DNA of 64,000 nt. Source: Centrapalus pauciflorus. Its lineage: Eukaryota; Streptophyta; Magnoliopsida; Asterales; Asteraceae. Shown piece after piece: positions 25,441 through 36,778 of the stretch. The first letter of the stretch is position 1, and every line of letters starts with the position of its first letter. Under the pieces are notes generated by a model, which had not been told where the DNA came from, made no database searches, and saw only the letters and a program-made list of their open reading frames with translations. The translations under genes were made by a program, and so were the position numbers. The DNA is taken from positions 909,001 through 973,000 of the forward strand of contig JAANYP010006658.1 of NCBI GenBank assembly GCA_020465985.1, given 5' to 3'.

Positions 25441-26656
25441 GATCTTGCGGGTGTATTTCATATTTTAACACTTTTCAATTGTTACTCAGTTTATAATCAA
25501 CCTAAACTTATTTTCCAACCTTTTAATACACATAAAACCATTTAGAACTTATTTAAACCATAAGTTTCAAGTTTATTCGAGTTTCATAGTTATTATAATA
25601 CCGAACCCATCACTGTGAGATTTCTCAAAGTCCACACACACGCAAACATGATTTTAAACTTTCTTTCACATATAAAAGCTACAAATTACGATATTAACAT
25701 CATGAACAACGTTATTTGAGGTTTCATCCAAAACCCATTCGGGCTCTAAGCATAATCTCGAAAGAGGAGTGGTCGACGAAGGAAAAAGATCAATACTAAA
25801 GTCATACATTGATTGTAGGTTAAATATCGTTTTTTGGTATTTCACAACCGATAAAAGCGTTCAAGAACAAACTTTTCTCGTTCTTCTTCCTTCATTTCTT
25901 CCTCTGGTTTTTTTTCTTTTTTATCTTAGGCAGGTGGGAAAAAAGTTGAAATGATTTCTCACACCTACTTGTGTGATTTAAACAAGTTTATAAGAAAAAT
26001 TAAATCCAAGTTACATTTTCAACCTTTAACTTTCATTTCTCTTGTATGTTAACCCCTTAACTTACACACATAATTTCTTTTCTCTCATTTTTAACATACA
26101 CACAAAGTATGTCACTGATTCTTGCAAGACTTAATACTAATTATCATTACACCCTATTTATATAAACTCATAAATTTAATATATTTAATAAATCGATAAT
26201 TGACATAATTATATTTGTATTTCATTAACATTTCTTAATTTTGTAATTAATTATATATGAACTAAAATGTAAATTTCAAATGTTAAAATTTGAGAGACAA
26301 TTGAGTAGCCGGTGAGGTCTACTAATTATGAAAGTTGTTAAAAAGATTTAGTACGTGTTCAAAGTATTAAATATCTTAATTTTGGACAATTTTACTAACT
26401 TAAGAATTTATTATGAACAAATTAAACTTTTTATTCCTAAACTATAAGCTTTAGGGTAATTTTATTTCTTTATAACGTATATTTTTTCACTAAAATCAAT
26501 AAAAGTAATTAAAATTAAATTTTGTATTTTAATAGAGGTTTTAGGAATTTTAAATTAATTAAAATTTTTAATTAGTTAATTCAAATAAACGGTGACTTTC
26601 TAAAAGCAAAAATAAATTATTTTTTATAATATAATTAATTAATTTTTCTCTATGTA
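25441..26656. other. AT-rich remnant, possibly a minus-strand gypsy LTR
   Basis: No ORF of note (the frame at 25769-25954 is short and low-complexity). Segments such as TTAACCCCTTAACTTACAC, and the style of the long AT-rich flank, recall the U3 part of B's LTR on the same strand (for example ATAACCCCTTGAACTT near 17495). No termini or duplication could be fixed. Nothing else is seen here. Confidence 0.25.
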
Positions 26657-27370
26657 TGTAACACTTAAACAACAACTGACATTAGGCTTTCATTCTCGGA
26701 CTACCATGGGCCCACCCAATGTCTCCAAATCCAACTCTCAGCCAACATCAATAGCAGGCCGACGTGATAGAAACTACCACCAACTTGATATGGTGTTTCG
26801 ATCGTGACTTCTCACTGGAAAATAATTATTTTGATAGAGATATGCTACGTATAAATGGTTAGAAAGAAAATTCATATTGTAATATTCTGTTTTCACACCT
26901 GGTACGTCGAATTTCTTCATTGGATATCTAATTTAATAATATTGCATTAGACAGATAATATCTCGATTAGTGGATTGATATGTGTCGTCATTGAGTTATA
27001 CGTGGCACTAATTTCATATTTTAGCGGATTAATTATAACTATGAGATCACAGATTTAAATGGTTTAATTTGTAATAATATTAAAAAAACGATATTAGGTT
27101 CGGATATTTGACATGGGATTACTAAGTATAGAAAGTCTGTATATAAGTCTTCATTTGAATCTCCTTTCATTTTTACTTCATCATAAAGAAAGATAGCTAA
27201 ACTGTGTGTGTCTCTTTCGTGTGTGGCTGAAGCAGAGAATCATCAACAGAAGAGTCAAATTAGCTGTGATTGATCTAAAATCCTTACCTCCACCTTTGTT
27301 GCGTTCTTGAGGTACTAAAGGTAAGGAAGCTTAAATTTTGTTGGATTTGATCATGTTAAACCATATGAAA
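26657..27370 (+). repeat. Gypsy-type LTR remnant H, left of element C
   Basis: It begins TGTAACACTTAAAC, the usual start of Tekay-like LTRs. It contains a plausible promoter (GTATATAAGTCTTC near 27140) and runs to the insertion point of C (TSD TGAAA at 27366-27370). It continues after C at 40484. The right terminus was not found, so solo LTR versus larger element cannot be decided. Confidence 0.4.
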
Positions 27371-28014
27371 TGTTGGTACATCCTGTGTGACGATAGCAGT
27401 CTAAGTGATCCTACATTGTGATTTTAGCAAGTGTGTGATATATATGTTTATATATGGTTGATATTTATTAGTGTTTGTATGTTTGAACTTGATGTAACGT
27501 ATTACAAGAAGTTCAAACATAAAGTACAAAGATAAATTCAATCATAAGTAATAACGTAAGGTTCAACACTTAGTTGTTTATGTAAAATGCTAGATTCGAA
27601 TTATATATGGGTTGACAATCGAATCTGTGATAGATTCGAATGTAACCATAGATTCGAACGAAGGCTAGATTCGAGAGTGTCTTGTGGACAGACTCGAATG
27701 GGCCTTGGGCCAGATTCGAGCTTGGCCCACAACAGACTCGAATCAGGGTCTATAATTAGGGATAGACTCGAATAATTAGATGACTTTTAGCAGAATTCGT
27801 GAGGAATTAAGCAAAAGGCGATCTCGAGTTTATCAGCTAGGTGAGTGCCGTTTCGGAGAGAATTAGTTCGTAGGATCGTTCGTGTGTCGTTCGTTCAGCG
27901 TCTAATAGTCTCCGTGTTCCGTTGGTTGAGAGTTGTCCGTCTAACCGTCAACGAGGATTCCGCACTCGTTCACGGATCCGCGTCTAGAGAGATCTTGCAG
28001 TCGTAGACCTTACA
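27371..28014 (+). repeat. 5' LTR of element C
   Basis: From TGTTGGTACATCC to GTAGACCTTACA. From 27587 it holds copies of the element's own motif (AGATTCGAA, GACTCGAAT). The open frame at 27587-27775 is in the LTR and is not a gene. Confidence 0.93.
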
Positions 28015-28016
28015 AG

Positions 28017-28028
28017 TGGTATCAGAGC
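28017..28028 (+). other. Primer binding site, initiator tRNA-Met type (element C)
   Basis: TGGTATCAGAGC, two bases after the LTR end. Confidence 0.92.
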
Positions 28029-28189
28029 CTACGGAGTGTTCTTGGTGTTCTTCGTGTTCATCAGATACATTCTAGGTTTCTTGACGCTAGTTGGACGGTT
28101 TTGCTCTCAAAAACGTGTTTTCAAGCTTAGCAAATTCATATTCGGGAAACACTTTGTGGTTTTTCACGTTTTTGATCGAAATCCTTATT

Positions 28190-28660
28190 TTTCGTTCGAA
28201 AAATAGTGATTTAATCTGTAAAACGTCAAAAAATCAAAGTGTTAGCCGTTTTTCGAGTTTGCGGCGCTCGAATCTATAGGGGTAATTAGGGTTTCACTTT
28301 AGTCTCGAGTCTAACCTAAATACGCTCCTTTCGAGTCAATTTCAGAGATTTTCGAATCTACCTTGTTTCGAATCTGGTGCTTCATTCGAATAGGATCTCG
28401 AGTCTACATTAGTTTCGAGTTTATTTCGAGTCTAGTATTGTTTCGAATCTGTGTTTCGAATCTGCTGAAATTCGAGTTTGTTCCCCTTCGAATCTAAGGA
28501 CCATCGACTCTAAGGATATCTCGAATCTGACATAATTTCGAATCTAATCGAATTTTAACACTTAATCGAATTTAATCCCAAAAGATTTACCCTTAATTAG
28601 TTTCGAATCTACCTAGATTCGAAAAAGTTAGTCTAAATCAGTTTCGAATTAAATTAATTA
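28190..28660 (+). repeat. Motif array TTCGAATCT/TTCGAGTCT in the gag-pol leader of C
   Basis: More than twenty copies of a TTCGA(A/G)(T)CT core with the AGATTCGAA complement mixed in, irregularly spaced, between PBS and gag. The same motif recurs in the LTRs and again at 35955-36620 before ORF3. TTCGAA is itself a palindrome. Confidence 0.85.
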
Positions 28661-28687
28661 AGTTCAAATTCAATTTATTTAGAAAAG

Positions 28688-31177
28688 ATGTCAAATCTTC
28701 AGAAATTCCTTGAGATGGACCACGAAGTTGGGAAGGCAAATGCACCGCCTAAGCTGATGAAAGTTGAGGACTATTACTGGTGGAAGGACCGATTTACAGA
28801 TTTTGTACGATTCAATGATATGCGCATGTGGGTGTGCATAGATGAAGGGTACATCCCGCCAGTATCTGAAGTTGAAGGCCGTCAAAAGGTCTTGTCATAT
28901 CAGATGATGAAAGAAGATGACAAGAAATTATTTGAAGCCGAAAACAAAGCTTTCTCCATAATCCGTATGGCTTTACCTCAAGATATTTTGCACACATTTC
29001 GGACTCAAAGGACGTCGAAGGAACTTTGGGAGTCTCTCGAGAAAAGGTGTGAGGGTAATCCTCGGGTGCGTAGAAAGCGTACAGAGCTGTTGAAACAACA
29101 GTTTGCGATTTTCAAGGCAATTAAGGATGAACAGTTGGATGATATTATCACGAGGTTCTATCATCTGATAACGGAACTTGAAAGTCATGGAATTGAGTAT
29201 TCGGACACTGACAAGAACAACAAGCTTCTTGATGCCCTACCAGCCAAATGGGCTATGTACGTGGCAATGATTAAGCTGAATGAGGACAAATACTATACTC
29301 AATCACTTGATGACATTGTGGGAACGTTGAGGGCATATCACTTCGAGTTGATTAAGGCTGAGACTGATTACGAGCAAGTCCAGAATCCGGCAATGTATTT
29401 TGGAAAGACATCTAAATCATCAGTGACAGCTGAACCGAAGAGTGCTACAGCGTTTTTCACCGGAGAAACGTCATCGCCAGCAGAGTCTGAAGACTCATTG
29501 AATCGCGCGTTCTTAGGATTAGGAAGATCGGAAGAACCGCAACCTCAAGTCCAACAGGCATCGAACAGTCAGAGTTATTCGAAGATGCCCATGAGCGCAA
29601 AGTCAGCGGAAGAGCATCTGAATCTACTTGCTTCTTTTGTGGCCGCATACGGAAATTGTGTTCAAGGGAAAATCAATGACCCAGCTATATGGGATGAAGA
29701 TTACGATCAGGTCGACCCTGATGACTTAGAGGAAATGGATCTTAAGTGGCAACTGGCCATGGTGACCCAGAGGGTAAAAAGATTCATCAAAAGAACTGGG
29801 AGGAATCTGCAAATGAACAACAAAGGGATATGATTTGATAAGTCCAAGGTAAAATGCTACAACTGTCAAGGACTGGGACACTTCGCCAGGGAGTGTCAGA
29901 GACCGAAAGTGGAGTCATACCAAGGGCAGAGTCAGCATCAGGGACAGTTCCAAAATCAGTCCCAACAAAGATACCTTCCGAGTTCCTCAACTGGTCAAGC
30001 CAATCTAGCGGGTCTACTATCCAATGTCACTTCTGACAGACAGCTAGATGGTACCTATGACTGGAATTCACATCCTGAGTCCAATGCTAGAGCATTCATG
30101 GCTGAAGTTACGGAGAATGGGTGTGAAGAAGACGAGCATACCACAAGGGAAAACAGTCCGATGTGGGTTGAAAAGGCGAATGGTCAGACAGTGCTGGAGT
30201 TTGCTGCTCAGATGGCCAACGTGGAATCTGAGAACTCAAAGGTTAGTCTGTCTTATTCTTTATTTCATGATTTATGTGCTTTATGTGTTAGTTCTAATGA
30301 TAGGTTAAATCTAATCTTAGAATCACAGAAGACCATAACTGCTCAAAATGAAAACTTAAAAATTGAAAATGCTAGTCTAAATGATATAAAGCAAGATTTA
30401 AAAGAAAAGCTTAAGGCTGATGCTCAGGACGTAGTAGTTCTAAAAGACAAACTCAGTGAAACACCTGCAGGAAAACAGAAAATTTCTTGGGCTGACCAGG
30501 TCGAAGAGGCAGACACTGTAGATGTACCAAAGGAGATAGACACTAGTGAGACACCTAGATCTAAGGGAACACACAAAAAGTCCATAGATAAGATGTCTTG
30601 CTTTAGATGTCACGAGAAAGGGCATGTTGCTTCTCACTGTCCACTTAGGAAAGCAGATGTTACCCCTAAGACAGTGAACCCAACACCTGTTAAGCCCTCA
30701 CCCAGTGTGGCAAGCAGCAGTAGTTCTCAACCTACCGAGAAAACTGTGCAGGCCGCACCCAAACAAGTTGTGAAAAACACACCGGTTAAGGTTGGACCAA
30801 AGGAAGTGATTAGGACAAATTCACCAAATCGTGTCAATAATCAATCTAGGTCAGCACCTCAGCAAGTCTATAGGAGCACAACACCTAGCAGGTCACATAC
30901 TTCAGTTAGGTCACATACTCCAGTTAGACAATATGCACCGGTAAGAGCTCATGGATCACAGTCAGAAATGGCATATAATAGAAATTATTCTAGAGCTCCA
31001 CAACAAATGCCTACACCAAGGCAAAGAGTGAACTTAAATCACTCGGCACCACAACAGAATTCAGTTCAAAGGCCCAAGTCACCTGAAAGGCGAGATGGGT
31101 ACTTGAAAGAGTTCACGTATGTGGACGAGAATGGTATTACCAAGTCAGTCATGGCTTGGGTTCCCCGTGATAACTAA
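28688..31177 (+). pseudogene. gag: gag of element C (one in-frame TGA)
   Basis: ATG 28688 begins MSNLQKFLEMDHEVGKANAP. The copia gag region follows (YYWWKDRFTDFVRF, then TSKELWESLEKRCEG). A first zinc knuckle CYNCQGLGHFAREC lies near 29854-29895, then a coiled-coil stretch (near 30300-30450), a second knuckle CFRCHEKGHVASHC (near 30598-30640) and a Pro/Arg/Ser-rich tail ending AWVPRDN. The frame is continuous except for TGA at 29831-29833, just before the first knuckle; a single change from CGA would explain it. A TAA ends gag at 31175-31177, in the same frame as the protease, followed by a splice-acceptor-like tract (CTTTCATGTGCAG). Total about 829 codons, large for copia but usual for Sireviruses. 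Confidence 0.88.
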
Positions 31178-31192
31178 CCTCTTTTCTTTCAT

Positions 31193-34100
31193 GTGCAGGA
31201 GATAACTACAGGTCCAAACAACAAGTGGTTCGTCGACAGTGGTTGCTCCAGGCACATGACGGGGGAAAGAAGTCTTCTCACAGACTTCAAGGGGGGTAAT
31301 AGGGGATTCGTATCATTCGCTGGTAACAAGGGTGGAAACATCACGGGTACCGGAGTGGTCACTAATGGGACAATAAAATTGGACCAAGTTTATCACGTTG
31401 ATAAACTGGTTCATAATCTCATTAGTGTATCTCAAATCTGTGATAAGAAGAACTCGGTGTTATTTACTGACACTGAGGCGTTAGTGCTAAAGCCTGGATT
31501 CAAAATTCCTGAAGAATGGGTATTGATGCGGGCGCCAAGGAAGAACGACTTGTACATGCTGGATATGAACAAGCCAGAGACTTCGATGGGGCCAATTTGT
31601 CTACTATCCAAAGCTTCGGAGACGGAATCCGTACTGTGGCACAGACGCATGGCTCACCTGCACCTGAGAAGATGAATTACATAACGAAGCATGGACTGGT
31701 GCAGGGTGTGCCCATGAAAAGTTTTCAGTTCGAGGATAAGTGTCTACCTTGCATGAAGGGCAAACAGCACAAGAAGACACACAAGTCCAAGAAGCAGAAT
31801 TCCATAGCCTCAACATTCGATCTGTTGCACATGGACCTTTTCGGCCCAATCAACAAAAGGAGTATCGGAGGTAGTTGGTACTGCTTAGTTATCACTGACG
31901 ATTACTCACGTTTTTCTTGGGTTTTCTTTTTAGGTACGAAGGACGAGACGGCTGCAAGGCTCATCGGGTTCTTGGACCAAGTGGAGAACTCATACGGAAC
32001 TAGGGTTAAACATATTCGTAGTGATAATGGAACTGAATTCAAAAACACTGTAATTGGTGTATATTGCCTATCAAAGGGCATAGTGCATCAATTCAGTGCA
32101 CCATATGAACCTCAACAGAATGGGGTGGCCGAACGTAAAAATAGAACTTTGATTGAGGCTGCAAGGACTATGCTTTCGGATTCAAAGCTTCCTACCATGT
32201 TTTGGGGGGAGGCAGTGAATACCGCGTGCCACATTTTAAACCGAGTCCTTACAGTCAAATCATTGAACAAAACATGCTATGAAATTTTGAATAAACGGCC
32301 ACCTAACTTAACTGGATTCGAACCGTTTGGAGTACCATGCACACTTTTAAGAACAAAACATCAACCGAAGTTTGGTGAAAAGGCTGACGAAGGATACTTC
32401 CTAGGTTATGTGCCAAACTCACCAAACAAACGGGTGTTTAACAAAACAACTGGTACTGTGGAGATTGTGTATAACATTGAAGTCACAAGTTATACACATG
32501 AACCCCAAACTGGTCCGGAATGGATATTTGACTATGATAAGTTATTTGAGTCATTTAACATTCCTTTGGATGATAATGCAGGTACAATCGAGAAGGACAT
32601 GGCGACGTTGCATCTGAACGACGATGGCCAAATCTTTCCGAGGACCACGTTCGAATCTACATCCGAGCCTACTGCGACTGTAGATGGATCTCCAGAAGTT
32701 GCTGATCAGGAAGCACCTACAACTGAGAATCAGTCTCAAGCATCGAGTTCCAATTCTGAGGAAAACGTCCGTGAGGAGGAAAATGTAGAAGCTGAGCCTG
32801 TTCCCCCATTAGGTGAAATAGGATCCAACTTAGGAGATAATCTAAGGGTTGATGAAATAGAGACCTCTAGGATTAACAAGAACCATCCAATAGAAAGCAT
32901 CATAGGAAATCCTAACGAGGGTGTGAAGACTCGGAGTAGTGTAAATAACAACACCGTGTTGTTGTCGATGATAAACGACTCCGAGGCATATCACACATGT
33001 CTTTATTCATGTTTCATATCGCAAGTAGAGCCTAAGAATGTGCAAATGGCACTTAAGGATAACTCCTGGGTTGAAGCGATGCAGGAAGAACTTTCACAGT
33101 TTAGGAAACTAGAAGTGTGGGAGTTAGTTCCGTTACCTCGAGGGGAGATTGCAATAGGAACCAAATGGGTTTTTAAGTGCAAAAGAGACGATTGGGGTAT
33201 AGTCACGCGCAATAAGGCGAGATTAGTTGTAAAGGGTTTCAACCAAGAGGAGGGAATCGATTACAATGAGGTGTTTGCACCAGTAGCAAGGCTGGAAGCC
33301 ATTAGGTTGTTTCTAGCTTTTGCCTCCTTCAAGGGCTTTAAGGTATATCAATTAGATGTTAAGAGTGCTTTCTTAAATGGGAAAGTGAAGGAGTTGGTGT
33401 ATGTTGAACAACCGCCCGGATTTACAGATCCAAAATATCCTGATAGAGTATATCGCTTAGATAAGGCTCTTTATGGATTACATCAGGCACCTAGGGCGTG
33501 GTATGAGACTTTATCCAACCATCTTTTAGAAAACGGTTTTGAAAGGGGTAGGATAGATAGTACTCTATTTGTGAAGAGGAAGGGTGAACACTTTATCTTG
33601 GTACAAGTGTACGTCGATGATATCATTTTTGGATCATCAGACGAGCAGATGTGCAAAGATTTCGAGAAAGTGATGAAGTCTAAGTTCGAGATGAGTGCTA
33701 TGGGGGAGTTGAATTTCTTTTTAGGGTTACAAGTTGACCAAAAGAAGGAAGGGATGTTTATCCATCAAACTAAGTATGTCTATGACATATTAGAACGGTT
33801 TGGGATGGAGGGAACTAAGTTGACTGCCCACTTCAGCACACCGATTCAAGTGAATCACAATCTCGGGCCGGGTACTGAAAGTGATACCGATGTGGATCCG
33901 ACTTTATATCGGGCCATGATTGGGTCACTTATGTATTTAACTGCTTCAAGACCTGACATAATGTTTGCTGTGTGTATTTGTGCTAGGTTTCAAGCGAATC
34001 CGAAGGAGATGCATATGAAGGCTGTGAAGCGGATTCTACGATACCTCAAGTCGAAACCGAAGTTGGGTCTTTGGTATCACGCGGAGGGAGATCTAGAGTT

Positions 34101-34565
34101 GGAAGCGTTCACGGATTCTGATTACGGAGGATGCATCTTGACGCGCAAATCAACGACTGGAGGTTGTCAGTTCCTAGGAGGGAGATTGGTATCCTGGCAA
34201 TGCAAGAAACAAACATCGGTAGCCGTTTCAACGTGCGAGGCCGAGTATGTTGCTGCTGGTAGTTGCTGCTCACAGGTTCTGTGGATACAACAACAATTGC
34301 GGGATTATGGTTTGGCTTACACTCAAACTCCTATTAGGATAGACAATCAATCTACAATTGTATAACTAATAATCCAGTTAAACACAGTAAAACAAAGCAC
34401 ATAGACATAAGGCATCATTTTATTCGTGATTGTGCTGAAAAGAATCTAATCAAACTGGTAAAAGTGGCAACAGAAGATAACAATGCAGATTTATTTACCA
34501 AAGCGTTTAATAAGACACGGTTTGAGTATTTAATTCAACTGAATGGAATGCGCAACCCAGAGTAA
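31193..34565 (+). pseudogene. pol: pol of element C (PR-IN-RT-RNase H, two frameshifts)
   Basis: Protease VDSGCSRHMTG lies near 31232. The integrase zinc part begins LWHRRMAHL. Core motifs are HMDLFGPI, IRSDNGTEFKN and EPQQNGVAERKNRT (DD35E type). RT has WVEAMQEELSQFRKLEVW, LDVKSAFLNGKV, YGLHQAPRAWYE and YVDDIIFGSS (near 33610). RNase H has FTDSDYGGC and CEAEYVAAGSCC. A 1-base frameshift near 31655-31668 splits the zinc finger, so the frame changes from 31193-31675 to the 949-residue frame ending 34365. A second 1-base shift near 34360 separates the last RNase H part (TNNPVKHSKTKHIDIR to NGMRNPE, TAA at 34563). Catalytic residues are otherwise present, consistent with a young copy. Confidence 0.9.
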
Positions 34566-34644
34566 TTTGATCTTAGTAGTAGTAAATTTATTTTCTTGAA
34601 GAGTCGTAGTATTTCTTTCTTTACTGTAGTCTGCTAATTTAGGA

Positions 34645-34697
34645 AAGTTTCTATTTTTAGTAAGCTTCTATTTTTAGTAAGTTTCTATTTTTAGTAA
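34645..34697 (+). repeat. 17-bp tandem repeat, three units
   Basis: The unit TTTCTATTTTTAGTAAG occurs three times head to tail (the second starts CTTC instead of TTTC), shortly after the pol stop. Confidence 0.8.
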
Positions 34698-35164
34698 GTT
34701 AGTAGGTTAACTTAGTTTACTGCTTTTTCTTATGAAAAACAAAAGAAAAAAAAAAGAGAAAATTACAAAAATAAAAAAAAAGAGAATATCACAAAAAAAA
34801 AGGAGTTAAGTCTTAGATACATAGGTTCAAAGTGACGAAAATTAGCACCGTCGTTACAGACTCTAAGTATTTAGGCTTTCACACATAATGCAACTAAATT
34901 CTAAGTGTTATACTTTATTTAGTTTGATGTGTTGGTAGGCATAATACATATAGGGAATCTCAAGGCTAATAGAATATTCTAGAAAAAGTCAAGCGTGTCA
35001 CTAACTTAGATGTATGACCAATCGGTCTTAATTTTTATGTACAAGACATACAAACATTGAGTCTAAATGAGGTATGCAAACTTTCTGGGGATGTATGGCA
35101 ACGTCAAATACATCTGAAAATGGAAAGAATAGAAATATCATGTAAAACTAAGAGTCGAAAACAT

Positions 35165-35336
35165 GCAACTCTGTTGTACGTAAGTACAGACCTGTTGTCT
35201 CTGTTTAGATTCGGGTTAGCAGACATGTCGCTTTGTTGTACGTCAGTACAGACCTGTCACCACTATCTGCTAACTTTAAAAATAAACCTTAAGTCGAACT
35301 AAGACACTTTGTTGTATGAAAATACAGACCTGTGTC
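35165..35336 (+). other. Three hairpin modules with covarying stems (C spacer)
   Basis: The inner stem-loops are TGTAC-GTAA-GTACA (35175-35188), TGTAC-GTCA-GTACA (35237-35250) and TGTAT-GAAA-ATACA (35313-35326). Each is preceded by a 5-base side (TCTGT or TTTGT) and followed by GACCT. The outer 5-base arms also pair: GCAAC with GTTGT, GTCGC with GTCAC (one mismatch), and GACAC with GTGTC. The inner-stem closing pair changes on both sides in the third copy, so pairing is kept. No known RNA family recognised. Confidence 0.6.
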
Positions 35337-35954
35337 CGATGTTTGTCTTTTAAAGAAAGTTTGCAAATACCAACAAGTTAGAATCTTTGTCTGTGTGCCT
35401 TGATCATAAAAGTATGTCTATGTCTGAGTCACGTAAGATAATTTCCTGATAAATAAAAAGGCCAAGGGATATTCCGAAATGTAGAATGTTTAAAGGGGTA
35501 AAATACCAACAATCGGATAAATAGGTATGTCACGACAAACAATCAAAGGAATAAAAATTCCTAAGTGTGAAAGTTTAAGTACTGAAAGTAAGTATCAGAC
35601 ATCGCTATCTGATTGAACCTTTCTTAGACTATACTCATCAAAAATATGTTGTTTAAGTAATTAGCTTAGCTTGTAAATTTTTTAGTATAGCTTAAGTCTA
35701 GATTAAATTTTTGGTCAACATTTTACCTTAGTTTATTTTATTTTATTTTATTTTAGTTTAGTTTAATTTTTACTTAGGTAAAAGGTCAAAAGTTACTGAG
35801 GGCGCATTCAAAGTTGAATAAAATAATCAATGCGTGAATTATCTTGAGCTTAGGGTAAAAGAATTGGCATAGTTTATCTGGTTACACAATACCGTAGAAA
35901 AAAAGTTGGAAAAGTTGAAATTATTTCAAAATTTTCGAAATTTTTTTAAGTGTT

Positions 35955-36620
35955 GGTGGTTTCGAATCTAAGACAGACTCGAATAAGGAGTAATTCGAAT
36001 CTGTCAGTAGATTCAAATCTACACTTAGACTCGAAGGTTGGTAGTATATATAGGTCAACAGTGAAGTCATTTAATACTTACTGTTCTCGAATCTATACCC
36101 TCGAATCTATATTGGCGATTTCGAATCTGTTCTCGAGTCTATCGTAATCCTTCTAAACGACAATTTGTCGAGTTTGAAGACTGTGTGTTCGATTCTACTC
36201 TTGCATCTAGGTATAATCAACTTGATTGTACAAGATTTATGTAGTTTTATACACAAGTTTAGGCTAAAACATCAAATTTTGAAGTTTTATGGGTCAAAAT
36301 AGGGTTTTTGCTAAATAACTAAGTTTGGGCCTATAAAATATCAAATTAAAAGCATAAATCAAGGATTAGAACCTAGTTGAACTAATGTATGTGATTTACC
36401 AAGTTCAAAATGGTTAAAATCTTGGGTTTTGTTGAAACAATGGCCGACGGGGCTTCGAGTCTATTCTTGGATTCGAATCTGTTCATGGGTTTCTCGAATC
36501 TGTCATTAGATTCGAGATGACCATGATATTCGAATCTGTCCATTAGACTCGAATAGGGACTTTTCGAATCTGTCCATTACACTCGAATATGGACACTTCG
36601 AATCTGTTACTTTCGAATCT
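35955..36620 (+). repeat. Second TTCGAATCT motif array, upstream of ORF3 (C)
   Basis: About twenty copies of TTCGAATCT, ACTCGAAT or AGATTCGA in two groups (35957-36140 and 36450-36620). They lie on either side of the candidate donor and promoter and are the same motif as in the LTR and the gag-pol leader. Confidence 0.82.
36045..36052 (+). promoter_or_regulatory. Candidate TATA box for ORF3 of C
   Basis: TATATATA in GTAGTATATATAGGTC, about 165 bp before a candidate splice donor and 730 bp before the ORF3 ATG. Same order as in element A (TATA-like box, donor, intron, acceptor, ATG). Confidence 0.4.
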
Positions 36621-36776
36621 GTACTTTATTTACTTTGTTTAATTTAAATTTTATTAAACTTGTGAAAATTTAATTGTGTTAGATTTTGTATTTAATCAAG
36701 TACAAAATAAAACAAATTTGAATTTAAACAAGTTTATTGATTTTTAATGAGTCTAACAGTTTTGTTTATTGTGCAG
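36211..36776 (+). other. Candidate leader intron upstream of ORF3 (C)
   Basis: The donor GTATAATC follows CATCTAG at 36210. The acceptor TTTTGTTTATTGTGCAG ends at 36776, two bases before the ORF3 ATG (36779). About 566 bp, T- and A-rich, and containing part of the motif array. Confidence 0.45.
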
Positions 36777-36778
36777 AT

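Larger units (their letters stand above)
34566..35954 (+). other. Non-coding spacer after pol in C
   Basis: 1.4 kb without a supportable gene; the short frame at 35057-35302 overlaps the hairpin modules and shows no recognisable protein. It has A-rich stretches at 34735-34800, three 17-bp tandem units near 34645-34697, and the triple hairpin set at 35165-35336. The segment TTTTATTTTATTTTATTTT near 35735 is a simple repeat. Confidence 0.6.

Noticed and set aside
27587..27775. 62-codon ORF
   Set aside because: Lies in C's LTR and is produced by the motif repeats.
28017..28028. tRNA gene trace
   Set aside because: Only the 12-base primer-binding match to initiator tRNA-Met; no cloverleaf.
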